Assembly (NCBI GenBank): GCA_022559845.1
Contig: CM040121.1
Span: 343,578,243-343,642,242 of the forward strand
From: Amorphophallus konjac
Lineage: Eukaryota; Streptophyta; Magnoliopsida; Alismatales; Araceae
DNA: 64,000 nt
Direction of reading: 5' to 3'
The position numbers and the translations under genes were made by a program. The notes beneath the pieces were generated by a model. The model saw only the letters and a list, made by a program, of their open reading frames with translations, had not been told where the DNA came from and searched no databases. Shown here piece after piece: positions 46,448-56,494 of this stretch. Within the stretch, counting starts at the first letter, position 1. Every line of letters begins with the position of its first letter.

Positions 46448-48750
46448 TGATGCGGGACGGACTCAGGAGACGACACTATATGGTGCCACCCTCGGACTCT
46501 AGATGAAGACGCGACCAGCAGCACACACCAGGGAGACACTAAGCCCGACACTACGAGCTCCTAGTGGTAAAACGTCGCTAACAGAAGTGGAAGCTCACTC
46601 GTCGTCCCAAGCGAGGGAAAGCGCGGACCGTGCGCGGTTAAGGAACCGGCGGAGGTCAAGGGTAGTCCGACTCAACTTCCAGACTCGGATCGAGTCGCGG
46701 GACGGGTAACTCTCACTCTCACAGCGGTGACATGGACACACGGGCTAGTACCTACACTCTCGGCAGCGGCAAAAGACCGTATACTAGCTAAGCAAATGAA
46801 GGCCAAGAGGTTCGGACCATTACCTCCACGCTCCCGGCGTGGCGAAGATAACCCCGGCCGAATCACGGACTCCCGGTTAAACAATATCACAGCAATACAA
46901 AGATTTGACCCACTCCACGGAGGGAGGTAAAAGGTCACATGTGGAGCCCGGGAATCACGCAACTCGGGTTGACGGGCAGCATCTTGATGTCGCCCGGCGG
47001 TGCCGAACTCCGCGTTTTAGTGCTTTCCGAACGGCGGGTTCTGCGGGCCCGTGGGGCCCACGGGTGGCGCTGGCCTCCGGATCTGCAGGAGTGGGTCCCA
47101 CTGTGATGGGGACCCCTGGTGGCACGTCTCCACGGAAGGCGGTCGGCCGGGAACACCGACCGGTGGCCGAACAACTCCGATCTCCAAGCTTTTGGAATGC
47201 TGCCCACGGATTTCTGCTTGCTGTTTTCAGGTGCGCGCTCCGGCGAAAACAGCCGCTGCGGTCGATCCCGACGTCGGATCGGGACGCATGAGCTATCGTT
47301 GGAAAGCTCTCTTCAAATGCTTCAATCTAGACCTAAAGAGATCTGATGGATCTAGCCGGATCTAGACTTCAATGAATTTACAAATCCCTGTTGTACAGTA
47401 ACTGAGACATCAGATTTATAGGGTACTTGTCTGAGAACCACCGTTGACCGCCTACTTTCCGTAGGAATCAGACTTCAAGCTCTTCTTCAACTGTGTAGAT
47501 ATTCAAGCCATGAAGCTGGGACAATTTTTAGAATTGGATTTGGAGCTGGTGGTGATTTGATAGGATTTTTGGAGTGTCTGGTGGTCGGATCTGGGAACTG
47601 GCAGAAAGTACTGTAGCTAGGACTGAGAACGAATTTTAGAAAATATGAAATGGACGAACCAAAAATTAAAAAAAATGGTGGATGAAGGGATGGATGCAAG
47701 GGATACCCAGTTAAATTGGGCGAACCAAAGAAAATCAAAAAAGGACCTAAGACTTGAAACTCTGGGCGGGTGGAAATGGAAACAGACAGTAGACAGATCT
47801 AGAAACTGTGATTGGACGAAAATCAAAAAATACCAAATGAGATCTTTATGACCAACCAAAATTCTGAGGATGTGCGGGACACCTCTGGGACATCCAATAA
47901 AAGTTCCAGCTCGATCTGAGGCCGTGGCTGAGACTGGAATTTCGTGGAAGTGGCTGTGGTACTGCATGGACAGAACTCCGGCGAAGGCGATGGCGGTGCG
48001 GTGGCGGCTCGTGGCGGCGGCGGCGATGACCGGAACTGATAGGGGAGGAGTCACACCTCCAGAGGCAACCTTCACAGCTGCAAGGGGGAAGAGAGGGGCG
48101 CACCAAGCTGGAGCTCCAACAATTTCTTGATTCCAAATGGCATTAATTTATCAAAAATGGAAATTACAAGCATATATAGGTCACCAATCTAATCAATCCT
48201 CCACCGTTGGATCTAGGGGTGGGAGATTGAGGGCTAGGATTGCATGTGACCATCCACACAAATGAAAATTAAAAAAAAATAAAGGGGGGGGGGGCGGCCT
48301 ATTGACTAGAATGGCAAGGATGTGGAAGTTGGACTTGGTAGGTGGGGGTAGGTGGCCTCTCATTTGGACTTTTCAAGTCCATTGTCCCCCATGTGTCCAA
48401 ATACCATTCAAACTTCTAGATGCTCCCATGTGGCATGTTGACTGGCCCCATGTGGGACCCTAGGCTGAGGTGGCCCAATGTGGTGGGGCCCGGGGGGCCC
48501 GTGGGGCCCACGGGGTCCGAAATGCTCGTAAGCCCCTATTACACTCAAAATGGCAAACCGAATGCAACGAAATAAATACAAATTACACACACATAAAGTC
48601 TAACTAAATATAATAAATGGGGAGGCTCAAGGCGGAGTCTCCAAGCTGTCTCCGAGCCAGATGGACGCTGAGGTGGCTCGTGTCGTGCTCCGTGTGCGGT
48701 ACCGGTGGCTCGGTGTGTCGTGCCGATCAACAGCTCGGGTGTCCGCACCA
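46448..48750 (-). repeat. Chromovirus 3' LTR
   Basis: Minus-strand start TGGTGCGGACACC, end CGTCCCGCATCA. It encodes the last 41 codons (with stop) of pol at 48750-48627. Minus-strand TATA (TATATATG) at plus 48171-48178. It contains two copies of the 17-base inverted repeat CCCGTGGGGCCCACGGG (47048-47064, 48498-48514) and GTGGGTCCCAC at 47092-47102. Short ORFs of 60-152 codons that recur in both LTRs have no coding support. Confidence 0.95.
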
Positions 48751-51700
48751 ATTCTCCCCGGGTGGGAGAAACTCGACCCTGTCGAGTAAGGGTCTGCATC
48801 GCTCCTGTATCGCTCCAAAAGGTCCGGATCAATCTGCTGCAACTCACCATGTGTGATCCATGTGTCCTCAGTAGCGGGCCGTCCTCTCCATCGCACTAGG
48901 TAGCGCGGGTAAGATCCACTCCTGGTAACCGTCACTTGCTCGTCCAGTATACGATCTATATGCTCACGCTGCCGTGAAAAAGGGGCTGGAGGTGGAAGTG
49001 GACACTCAGGTGTGGGATCACTCTCAAGGGGAGGAGATGGCTCAAAATGCTCACTAGGGATCACCGCTGGGTCCCTATATGCAACAAGATCCGATACATT
49101 GAAGGTAGAGCTTATACCATATTCCTCGGGCAAGTCCACAACGTACGCATTGGATCCAACGCGTTTCAACACTCTGAATGGACCGGCTCCGCGAGCTTGC
49201 AACTTCTTAACGGTTCCAGAGGGAAACCGTTCAGGTCTTACCCTGATCATGACGTATTCGCCCTCGTGGAACTCTCGGTGGTGTCGGTGGGCATCGGCTA
49301 ACTCCTTGTACCGTGCATTGCTGGACTCAATGTGACGACGGATGTCGTCATGCAAACTCCTAACATGCCTAGCAAATGACTCGGCCGACTCCGTCACTCT
49401 AGCATGGACAGGCATGGGGACAAGGTCAACGGGTTTCCTAGGCCTACGACCTGTGACAATTTCAAATGGACTCATGCCAGTAGACCTATTCACCGAATCA
49501 TTATATGCAAACTCAGCCATAGGTAGAATGAGATCCCAATCCCCAATGCGGTCCCTAACAAGACATCTCAAAAGATCACCCAGACTCCTATTGACCACCT
49601 CGGTCTGACCATCTGTCTGGGGATGGTATGCAGTGGAAAACTTGAGGTGCGTACCCATCATATGCCATAGTGTCTTCCAAAAATAGGAAGTGAACCTAAC
49701 ATCACGGTCAGACACTATAGTGCGAGGCAACCCGAACTTGCACACCACATGAGTAAGGAATAGGCGGGCTACCCTAGAAGCATCCGAAGTCTTTGAGCAA
49801 GGGATAAAGAGGGCCATCTTCGAGAAACGGTCAACCACCACATAGACCGAATCATGCTTCCTGGAGGTACGTGGCAATCCCAAAACAAAATCCATGCTGA
49901 CATCCTGCCACGGGGCATCAGGCACGGGGAGAGGCGTATAAAGGCCCGAGCTTTGCTTCTTCATTTTGGCCGTAGCACATGTACGGCACTGAGCCACGAT
50001 GTTAGCAACATCGTGCTTCAAGCTCGGCCAATAAAATCGATGCTCCACTGCCTCAATAGTCTTGTTCCGACCAAAGTGGCCGGCTAGACCTCCCGCATGT
50101 AGTTCCCACACTAGGAAATCTCGAACCGAAGTTCGGGGAACACATAGCCTGCTACCTCGAAAGAGGTAACCCTCCTGAAGCACATAATCATCATGGTCTC
50201 TCGAGGGCCCGGCCTGGAGAGTAGTAAAAATCTGACCGAAGTCAGGACAATCAACATAGGCCTCCTTCATCTTCTCTAGCCCTATGACCTCGGCACTCAT
50301 GGTGGTAAGAAGACATGCTCGCCGACTCAAGGCATCGGCCACCTTGTTCTCCATTCCAGCCTTATGTTTTAGCACAAAGGTGAACTGCTGGAGATACTCA
50401 ACCCAACGACTATGACGCGAATTCAGCTTCTTTTGGGAATGGAGGTACCTCAAAGCCTCATGATCGGAGTATAAGACAAACTCCTGATGTAATAGGTAAT
50501 GCCTCCAATGCCTAAGAGCCCGAACAACTGCGTAAAACTCTTTATCATATGTGGAATATCGCAGTTTCGCATCATTCAGCTTCTCGCTGAAATATGCGAT
50601 CGGGTGGGACTCCTGACTCAAAACTCCTCCTATCCCAACACCCGACGCATCACAACAGACCTCAAACACCTTCGAGAAATCAGGCAGTCGAAGGATAGGT
50701 GTCTGGGTCATGCGCTCCTTGATGTCCCTGAAGGCAGCAGATGCGGCCTTCGTCCATACAAATGTGCCCTTACGGATGCAATCCGTGATCGGGGCAGTGA
50801 CGGAGCTAAATCCGCGGATGAAGCGACGATAGAACGTCGCAAGGCCATGAAAGCTGCGGACATCATGAACCGTACGGGGTTCCGGCCACTCAACAATGGC
50901 CCGGACCTTCTCCGGATCGGCGGAGACCCCAGTACTAGACACAATGAAACCCAAGAAGGTAAGCTGAGATGTCATGAAAGCACACTTCTGTGGGTTCGCA
51001 AACAACTGCTCTCGCCGAAGAAGTATACAGACCTGCCGAAGGTGGTCTAAGTGGTCCCCTGTGGTGCGGCTATAGATAAGGATATCATCAAAATACACCA
51101 CTACAAAGACTCCAATGAAAGGTCGAAGGACCTGAGTCATGAGCCGCATGAAAGTGCTAGGGGCATTGGTCAACCCAAAAGGCATGACCAACCACTCATA
51201 TAGACCGTCCTTGGTCTTAAATGCGGTCTTCCACTCATCACCTGGCCTAATCCTCACCTGATGATAGCCGCTCTTAAGATCGATCTTCGAAAAGATAGTG
51301 GCACCTGCCATCATGTCCAACATGTCATCAAGGCGGGGAATAGGGAACCTGTACTTCACGGTGATTTTGTTGATGGCACGACTATCAATGCACATTCTCC
51401 ACGTGCCATCCTTCTTCGGGGCGAGTAATGCGGGTACAGCACATGGACTCATGCTGTCTCGGACAGATCCTCTCTGCACAAGCTCATCGACCTGCCGTTT
51501 AAGCTCGGCATGCTCCGTGGGGCTCATTCGATAATGAGGAAGATTGGGCAAAGAAGAGCCCGGAACAAGGTCGATGGCATGCTGAATATCCCGCATAGGT
51601 GGGAGTCCCTCGGGAAGCTCATCGGGGAATACATCAGCATACTCCTGCAGAATGGGAACAACCTCGGGTGGGAGCTCACCCTCGGAGTCCCGCTCCACCT

Positions 51701-52382
51701 CTCGGACCGTAATGGCAAACACCGGACAGCCCTGACTAAGCTCCTGCTCCATTTCCCAGGAGCTAATCATCATCAATCTCCTCGTCGAGGGCTCTCCTGG
51801 GCCAGAGGTAACGGTCATAGCCCGAGCTGGGGATGGGGTACTAGGCCCGGGAACGGAAGGCTTCGGAGTACTAGGGCCAGTAGGACCCCTAACAGATGGG
51901 CTCCTGGGCCGAACGGGTTGGAGGGTGACCCGCTGGCCATCGTGGTCGAAGGTACAGGTGTTCGACCGACCATGGAGTGTGGCATCTCGGTCGAATAACC
52001 ACGGCCTACCAAGAATGATACTTCCCACTTCCATGGGAAGAACATCACACCAGATCTCGTCACGGTAGGAGTGGAGCTGCAGCGGGACCAAGCACCGCAG
52101 CCTGACCGAAATGGAAGTTGTATCCACCCATGATACCTGGTAGGGGCAAGGGTGGTCTACGGGTGTGAGACCAAGACGAGTGACAGCGTTCGTGGAGATT
52201 GCATTGATACAACTCCCGCTATCGATGACCACCTTGCAAATTTGATTTCCCAGCCTACAGAATACATGAAGGATAGTGGTCCGACGCCAGTCATCACTGA
52301 CCTGTGGCTGGGTGAGGATACATCTGACGACCCCCACATGGGTATCGTCTAACTGCTGGGCATCCTGGGCCTCACCTCCCAT
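48627..52382 (-). CDS. pol: Chromovirus Pol: protease, RT, RNase H, integrase, chromodomain
   Basis: 1,251 uninterrupted codons. Protease VIDSGSCINAIST (about 52185-52225). RT: TWRMCIDSRAINKITVKYRF, FSKIDLKSGYHQVRI, VMPFGLTNAPSTFMRLM and catalytic YFDD (about 51085-51096). RNase H: VCCDASGVGIGGVLSQ and STYDKEFYAVVRALRHWRHY. Integrase: HAGGLAGHFGRNKT, CRTCATAK, MDFVLGLPRT, IVSDRDVRF and the Glu in GQTEVVNRSLGD; then LQARGAGPFRVLKRVGSNAY. Chromodomain at plus about 48795-48968 (RYLVRWRGRPATEDTWI). The last 41 codons are Arg/Ser/Thr-rich and read inside the LTR. All catalytic residues are present. The frame is continuous with gag upstream, so the annotated start is only the first Met after the TAG. 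Confidence 0.95.
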   Translation of the reverse strand: MGGEAQDAQQLDDTHVGVVRCILTQPQVSDDWRRTTILHVFCRLGNQICKVVIDSGSCINAISTNAVTRLGLTPVDHPCPYQVSWVDTTSISVRLRCLVPLQLHSYRDEIWCDVLPMEVGSIILGRPWLFDRDATLHGRSNTCTFDHDGQRVTLQPVRPRSPSVRGPTGPSTPKPSVPGPSTPSPARAMTVTSGPGEPSTRRLMMISSWEMEQELSQGCPVFAITVREVERDSEGELPPEVVPILQEYADVFPDELPEGLPPMRDIQHAIDLVPGSSLPNLPHYRMSPTEHAELKRQVDELVQRGSVRDSMSPCAVPALLAPKKDGTWRMCIDSRAINKITVKYRFPIPRLDDMLDMMAGATIFSKIDLKSGYHQVRIRPGDEWKTAFKTKDGLYEWLVMPFGLTNAPSTFMRLMTQVLRPFIGVFVVVYFDDILIYSRTTGDHLDHLRQVCILLRREQLFANPQKCAFMTSQLTFLGFIVSSTGVSADPEKVRAIVEWPEPRTVHDVRSFHGLATFYRRFIRGFSSVTAPITDCIRKGTFVWTKAASAAFRDIKERMTQTPILRLPDFSKVFEVCCDASGVGIGGVLSQESHPIAYFSEKLNDAKLRYSTYDKEFYAVVRALRHWRHYLLHQEFVLYSDHEALRYLHSQKKLNSRHSRWVEYLQQFTFVLKHKAGMENKVADALSRRACLLTTMSAEVIGLEKMKEAYVDCPDFGQIFTTLQAGPSRDHDDYVLQEGYLFRGSRLCVPRTSVRDFLVWELHAGGLAGHFGRNKTIEAVEHRFYWPSLKHDVANIVAQCRTCATAKMKKQSSGLYTPLPVPDAPWQDVSMDFVLGLPRTSRKHDSVYVVVDRFSKMALFIPCSKTSDASRVARLFLTHVVCKFGLPRTIVSDRDVRFTSYFWKTLWHMMGTHLKFSTAYHPQTDGQTEVVNRSLGDLLRCLVRDRIGDWDLILPMAEFAYNDSVNRSTGMSPFEIVTGRRPRKPVDLVPMPVHARVTESAESFARHVRSLHDDIRRHIESSNARYKELADAHRHHREFHEGEYVMIRVRPERFPSGTVKKLQARGAGPFRVLKRVGSNAYVVDLPEEYGISSTFNVSDLVAYRDPAVIPSEHFEPSPPLESDPTPECPLPPPAPFSRQREHIDRILDEQVTVTRSGSYPRYLVRWRGRPATEDTWITHGELQQIDPDLLERYRSDADPYSTGSSFSHPGRIGADTRAVDRHDTPSHRYRTRSTTRATSASIWLGDSLETPP

Positions 52383-52541
52383 CTCATAGTACTCGTCAGC
52401 TAGCTCTTCATCTGCCTCATAGCTGACTAACTCTAGGCCCGCAGGGGTGGTATCCTCAGCCTGTGTGTCCCCAATGTGAAGAGATGGGCGAGTGGGACAC
52501 TGGTTGGCGAAATGGCCAAACCCATTGCAGCGATAACACTG
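52383..52541 (-). CDS. gag: Chromovirus Gag end with zinc knuckle
   Basis: After the TAG the same frame continues with CYRCNGFGHFANQC, a complete CCHC knuckle (plus about 52498-52536), then an acidic linker into protease. This segment therefore belongs to Gag but is separated from the capsid by the stop. Confidence 0.85.
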
Positions 52542-53825
52542 CTACCGTGATCCACTAGGCTCCCCAATCATAGGTCCTTTACCTTTATCCTCCCGACGGA
52601 TAGGAGGCGTAGGCAACAAAGGACGTGCGGGTGGTGCAGGTGCCGGTGGACGGGCTATGGGTGGGGCCGTAAGATGCTGGGGACGAGGAAGGTCCCTCGG
52701 GGGTGGAGGGCGAGGCCTAGGAGCAAAGGGCTCGTGGCGAGCGGGCTCCTGAGGTCGAGCCATGGGGGCCCTCGGATATGTGCCAGATGAGCCACGGGAC
52801 TCGACACTACGAAGGGGAAAGGAGCCCAACCGATGGGGTGACTCGAACTCGGCCTCGAACTGCTCCAATTCGAGAGCAATCTGATATGCCTGCTCCAAAG
52901 TGGTGGCATTGCGGCGAAAGAGTTCATATTGATAATTAGGCCGCAAACCTCTCCGAAAGCGGGATATCGTCATGGTGCTCTCTTCCGTGACCCCGCACCG
53001 CAAATAATACTCATCGAACTCGGCGGTGTACTCGGTCACGGATCGGTTCCCTTGGGAGATGCTTTGCCACTTGTCTATAAGACGTTGGCGATATGAGGCA
53101 GGAAGGTACTTCTCCCTCAATTTGAGTTTCATATCATCCCAGGTACCGATTTGGGGTTGACGTCGCTGGTTGAGCAGGCTCTCCACATTGATCCAATAAG
53201 TTTGGGCCTGCCCTTGTAGCTTCATCTTCGCATATCGGACTCTTCGGTGGTCCGTCATCTCAAACCACTCGAAGTACCGGTCCATACCGGCCTCCCAATC
53301 TAGATACACCCTAGGGTCCAAGGACCCGCTAAAAGTGGGAGGGTCCGCACGCACACCCCTAAGAATGCGGTCGTCATCCTCGTCATCACGATTCCGTCGT
53401 TGATGACGACGACCGTTACCCCCGTGATCATTGTCGGAGGCATAATCATCCACTATAGGCGCCTGTTGCCTCCCGACATCCTCTACCTGAGCCCTTGGCA
53501 CAGCGGGTTGCTGCACCGGCTCTTGTTGGCCGTTCGTCGGCGCGGGTTGCGCCGCTACTGGGCCCCTCTCTAGGACGGCAATCCTCCCAACAAGGCCTTG
53601 AATGGACTGCTCCGAAACCCCGGCCCGATCCTCGAGGACCTTCATCCTCCCTTCTAGACGCGTCCCTATGCCATCCATACGCGTACTAAGACCATCCATA
53701 CGCGTGTCTAAACGATCCATGATGGCCCGGAACATCTCGGCCGTGGAAGACTCATCGGAACTACGGGCTCGGGAGTCCGCCATAGGTGGTGGTGGCGAGT
53801 ATTGGGTGCCTCGACGGGTGGGCAT
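52542..53825 (-). CDS. gag: Chromovirus Gag (capsid), ends at premature TAG
   Basis: The ATG at 53825 opens 427 codons. An N-terminal Arg/Asp-rich region has a short coiled coil (repeated LDTRMDGLSTRMDGIGTRL), then the Gag capsid domain (PPTFSGSLDPRVYLDWEAGM, MKLQGQAQTYWINVESLL, FDEYYLRCGVTEESTM) and a Pro/Arg-rich tail. TAG at 52544-52542 stops it just before the zinc knuckle. In the untranslated stretch to the PBS (53826-54179) there is a T run at about 53948-53964 and no other ORF. The stop is one C-to-T change from CAG. Confidence 0.92.
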   Translation of the reverse strand: MPTRRGTQYSPPPPMADSRARSSDESSTAEMFRAIMDRLDTRMDGLSTRMDGIGTRLEGRMKVLEDRAGVSEQSIQGLVGRIAVLERGPVAAQPAPTNGQQEPVQQPAVPRAQVEDVGRQQAPIVDDYASDNDHGGNGRRHQRRNRDDEDDDRILRGVRADPPTFSGSLDPRVYLDWEAGMDRYFEWFEMTDHRRVRYAKMKLQGQAQTYWINVESLLNQRRQPQIGTWDDMKLKLREKYLPASYRQRLIDKWQSISQGNRSVTEYTAEFDEYYLRCGVTEESTMTISRFRRGLRPNYQYELFRRNATTLEQAYQIALELEQFEAEFESPHRLGSFPLRSVESRGSSGTYPRAPMARPQEPARHEPFAPRPRPPPPRDLPRPQHLTAPPIARPPAPAPPARPLLPTPPIRREDKGKGPMIGEPSGSR

Positions 53826-54179
53826 GCAAAGACGTACGGACTAGGTGACAACGACCGACTAATGCAAACACACTAAATGATACACTTAGACCTAATTGCA
53901 ATTTGAAAACACTCCTTTTTTTGGTATTTTGAAAGAATGCAATTTAAAACACTTTTTTTTTTTTTGAAAAGAATGAGACTCGACTACACCCTAGACACGG
54001 CCAAGACTCGGTACGCGGTGGAGGTAATCGACCCGAAGGTCACTCGCGCAAGTGTGTGGTCTTCCCGGTAGGCAAAGCCTAACGGTCGGACAACACCTTT
54101 GGATATACCGAGTGAAGGCGTGTGTGGGGTAACCTTAGACTATGCAAGACTTATGCAACGACTACCCTAGACTCGACTT

Positions 54180-54191
54180 GCTCTGATACCA
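54180..54191 (-). other. Chromovirus primer binding site, initiator Met tRNA
   Basis: Minus-strand TGGTATCAGAGC, three bases after the 5' LTR end. Confidence 0.95.
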
Positions 54192-54194
54192 TAC

Positions 54195-56494
54195 TGATGC
54201 GGGACGGACTCAGGAGACGACACTATATGGTGCCACCCTCGGACTCTAGATGAAGACGCGACCAGCAGCACACACCAGGGAGACACTATGCCCGACACTA
54301 CGAGCTCCTAGTGGTAAAACGTCGCTAACAGAAGTGGAAGCTCACTCGTCGTCCCAAGCGAGGGAAAGCGCGGACCGTGCGCGGTTAAGGAACCGGCGGA
54401 GGTCAAGGGTAGTCCGACTCAACTTCCGGACTCGGATCGAGTCGCGGGACGGGTCACTCTCACTCTCACAGCGGTGACATGGACACACGGGCTAGTACCT
54501 ACACTCTCGGCAGCGGCAAAAGACCGTATACTAGCTAAGAAAATGAACGCCAAGAGGTTCGGACCATTACCTCCACGCTCCCGGCGTGGCGAAGATAACC
54601 CCAGCCGAATCACGGACTCCCGGTTAAACAATATCACAGCAATACAAAGATTTGACCCACTCCACGGAGGGAGGTAAAAGGTCACATGTGGAGCCCGGGA
54701 ATCACGCAACTCGGGTTGACGGGCAGCATCTTGATGTCGCCCGGCGGTGCCGAATTCCGCGTTTTAGTGCTTTCCGAACGGCGGGTTCTGCGGGCCCGTG
54801 GGGCCCACAGGTGGCGCTGGCCTCCGGATCTGCAGGAGTGGGTCCCACTGTGATGGGGACCCCTGGTGGCACGTCTCCACGGAAGGCGGTCGGCCGGGAA
54901 CACCGACCGGTGGCCGAACAACTCCGATCTCCAAGCTTTTGGAATGCTGCCCACGGATTTCTGCTTGCTGTTTTCAGGTGCGCGCTCCACCGAAAACCGC
55001 CGCTGCGGTCGATCCCGACGTCGGATCGGGACGCATTAGCTATCGTTGGAAAGCTCTCTTCAAATGCTTCAATCTAGACCTAAAGAGATCTGATGGATCT
55101 AGCCGGATCTAGACTTCAATGAATTTACAAATCCCTGTTGTACAGTAACTGAGACATCAGATTTATAGGGTACTTGTCTGAGAACCACCGTTGACCGCCT
55201 ACTTTCCGTAGGAATCAGACTTCAAGCTCTTCTTCAACTGTGTAGATATTCAAACCATGAAGCGGGGACAATTTTTAGAATTGGATTTGGAGCTGGTGGT
55301 GATTTGATAGGATTTTTGGAGTGTCTGGTGGTCGGATCTGGGAACTGGCAGAAAGTACTGTAGCTAGGACTGAGAACGAATTTTAGAAAATATGAAATGG
55401 ACGAACCAAAAATTAAAAAAAATGGTGGATGAAGGGATGGATGCAAGGGATACCCAGTTAAATTGGGCGAACCAAAGAAAATCAAAAAAGGACCTAAGAC
55501 TTGAAACTCTGGGCGGGTGGAAATGGAAACAGACAGTAGACAGATCTGGAAACTGTGATTGGACGAAAATCAAAAAATACCAAATGAGATCTTTATGACC
55601 AACCAAAATTCTGAGGATGTGCGGGACACCTCTGGGACATCCAGTAAAAGTTACAGCTCGATCTGAGGCCGTGGGTGAGACTGGAATTTCGTGGAAGTGG
55701 CTGTGGTACTGCGTGGACAGAACTCCGGTGAAGGCGATGGCGGTGCGGTGGCGGCTCGTGGCGGCGGCGGCGATGACCGGAACTGATAGGGGAGGAGTCA
55801 CACCTCCAGAGGCAACCTTCACAGCTGCAAGGGGGAAGAGAGGGGCGCACCAAGCTGGAGCTCCAACAATTTCTTGATTCCAAATGGCATTAATTTATCA
55901 AAAATGGAAATTACAAGCATATATAGGTCACCAATCTAATCAATCCTCCACCGTTGGATCTAGGGGTGGGAGATTGAGGGCTAGGATTGCATGTGACCAT
56001 CCACACAAATGAAAATTAAAAAAAAATAAAGGGGGGGGCGGCCTATTGACTAGAATGGCAAGGATGTGGAAGTTGGACTTGGTAGGTGGGGGTAGGTGGT
56101 CTCTCATTTGGACTTTTCAAGTCCATTGTCCCCCATGTGTCCAAATACCATTCAAACTTCTAGATGCTCCCATGTGGCATGTTGACTGGCCCCATGTGGG
56201 ACCCTAGGCTGAGGTGGCCCAATGTGGTGGGGCCCGGGGGGCCCGTGGGGCCCACGGGGTCCGAAATGCTCGTAAGCCCCTATTACACTCAAAATGGCAA
56301 ACCGAATGCAACGAAATAAATACAAATTACACACACATAAAGTCTAGCTAAATATAATAAATGGGGAGGCTCAAGGCGGAGTCTCCAAGCTATCTCCGAG
56401 CCAGATGGACGCTGAGGTGGCTCGTGTCGTGCTCCGTGTGCGGTACCGGTGGCTCGGTGTGTCGTGCCGATCAACAGCTCGGGTGTCCGCACCA
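54195..56494 (-). repeat. Chromovirus 5' LTR
   Basis: 2,300 bp, about 99% identical to 46448-48750. Minus-strand TATA at plus 55918-55925. One copy of the 17-base inverted repeat has lost symmetry (cccacagg at about 54804). The target duplication ccgtt follows at 56495-56499. Confidence 0.95.

Larger units (their letters stand above)
46448..56494 (-). mobile_element. Chromovirus (Ty3/gypsy with chromodomain), nearly intact
   Basis: LTRs 54195-56494 (5') and 46448-48750 (3'), about 2.3 kb each. I count about two dozen mismatches plus a 3-base indel between them, roughly 99% identity. TSD ccgtt on both sides. Initiator-Met PBS at 54180-54191. gag and pol share one frame from 53825 to 48627, broken by a single TAG. 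The polyprotein ends in a chromodomain and a tail encoded within the 3' LTR. RT/RNase H wording (SFHGLATFYRRFIRGFS, FVLYSDHEALRYLHSQKKLN) suits the CRM/Galadriel side of the chromoviruses; I cannot settle which without a tree. It is the youngest insertion in the window. Confidence 0.95.

Noticed and set aside
47487..48136. Minus- and plus-strand ORFs of 60-152 codons in the chromovirus LTR, repeated at 55234-55883
   Set aside because: They recur only because the LTR is duplicated; no domain, and they overlap on both strands.
52542..52544. Programmed readthrough of the chromovirus TAG
   Set aside because: The next codon CAG fits the start of the CARYYA context but the following bases (TGT) do not, and the stop falls inside Gag instead of at the gag-pol boundary.
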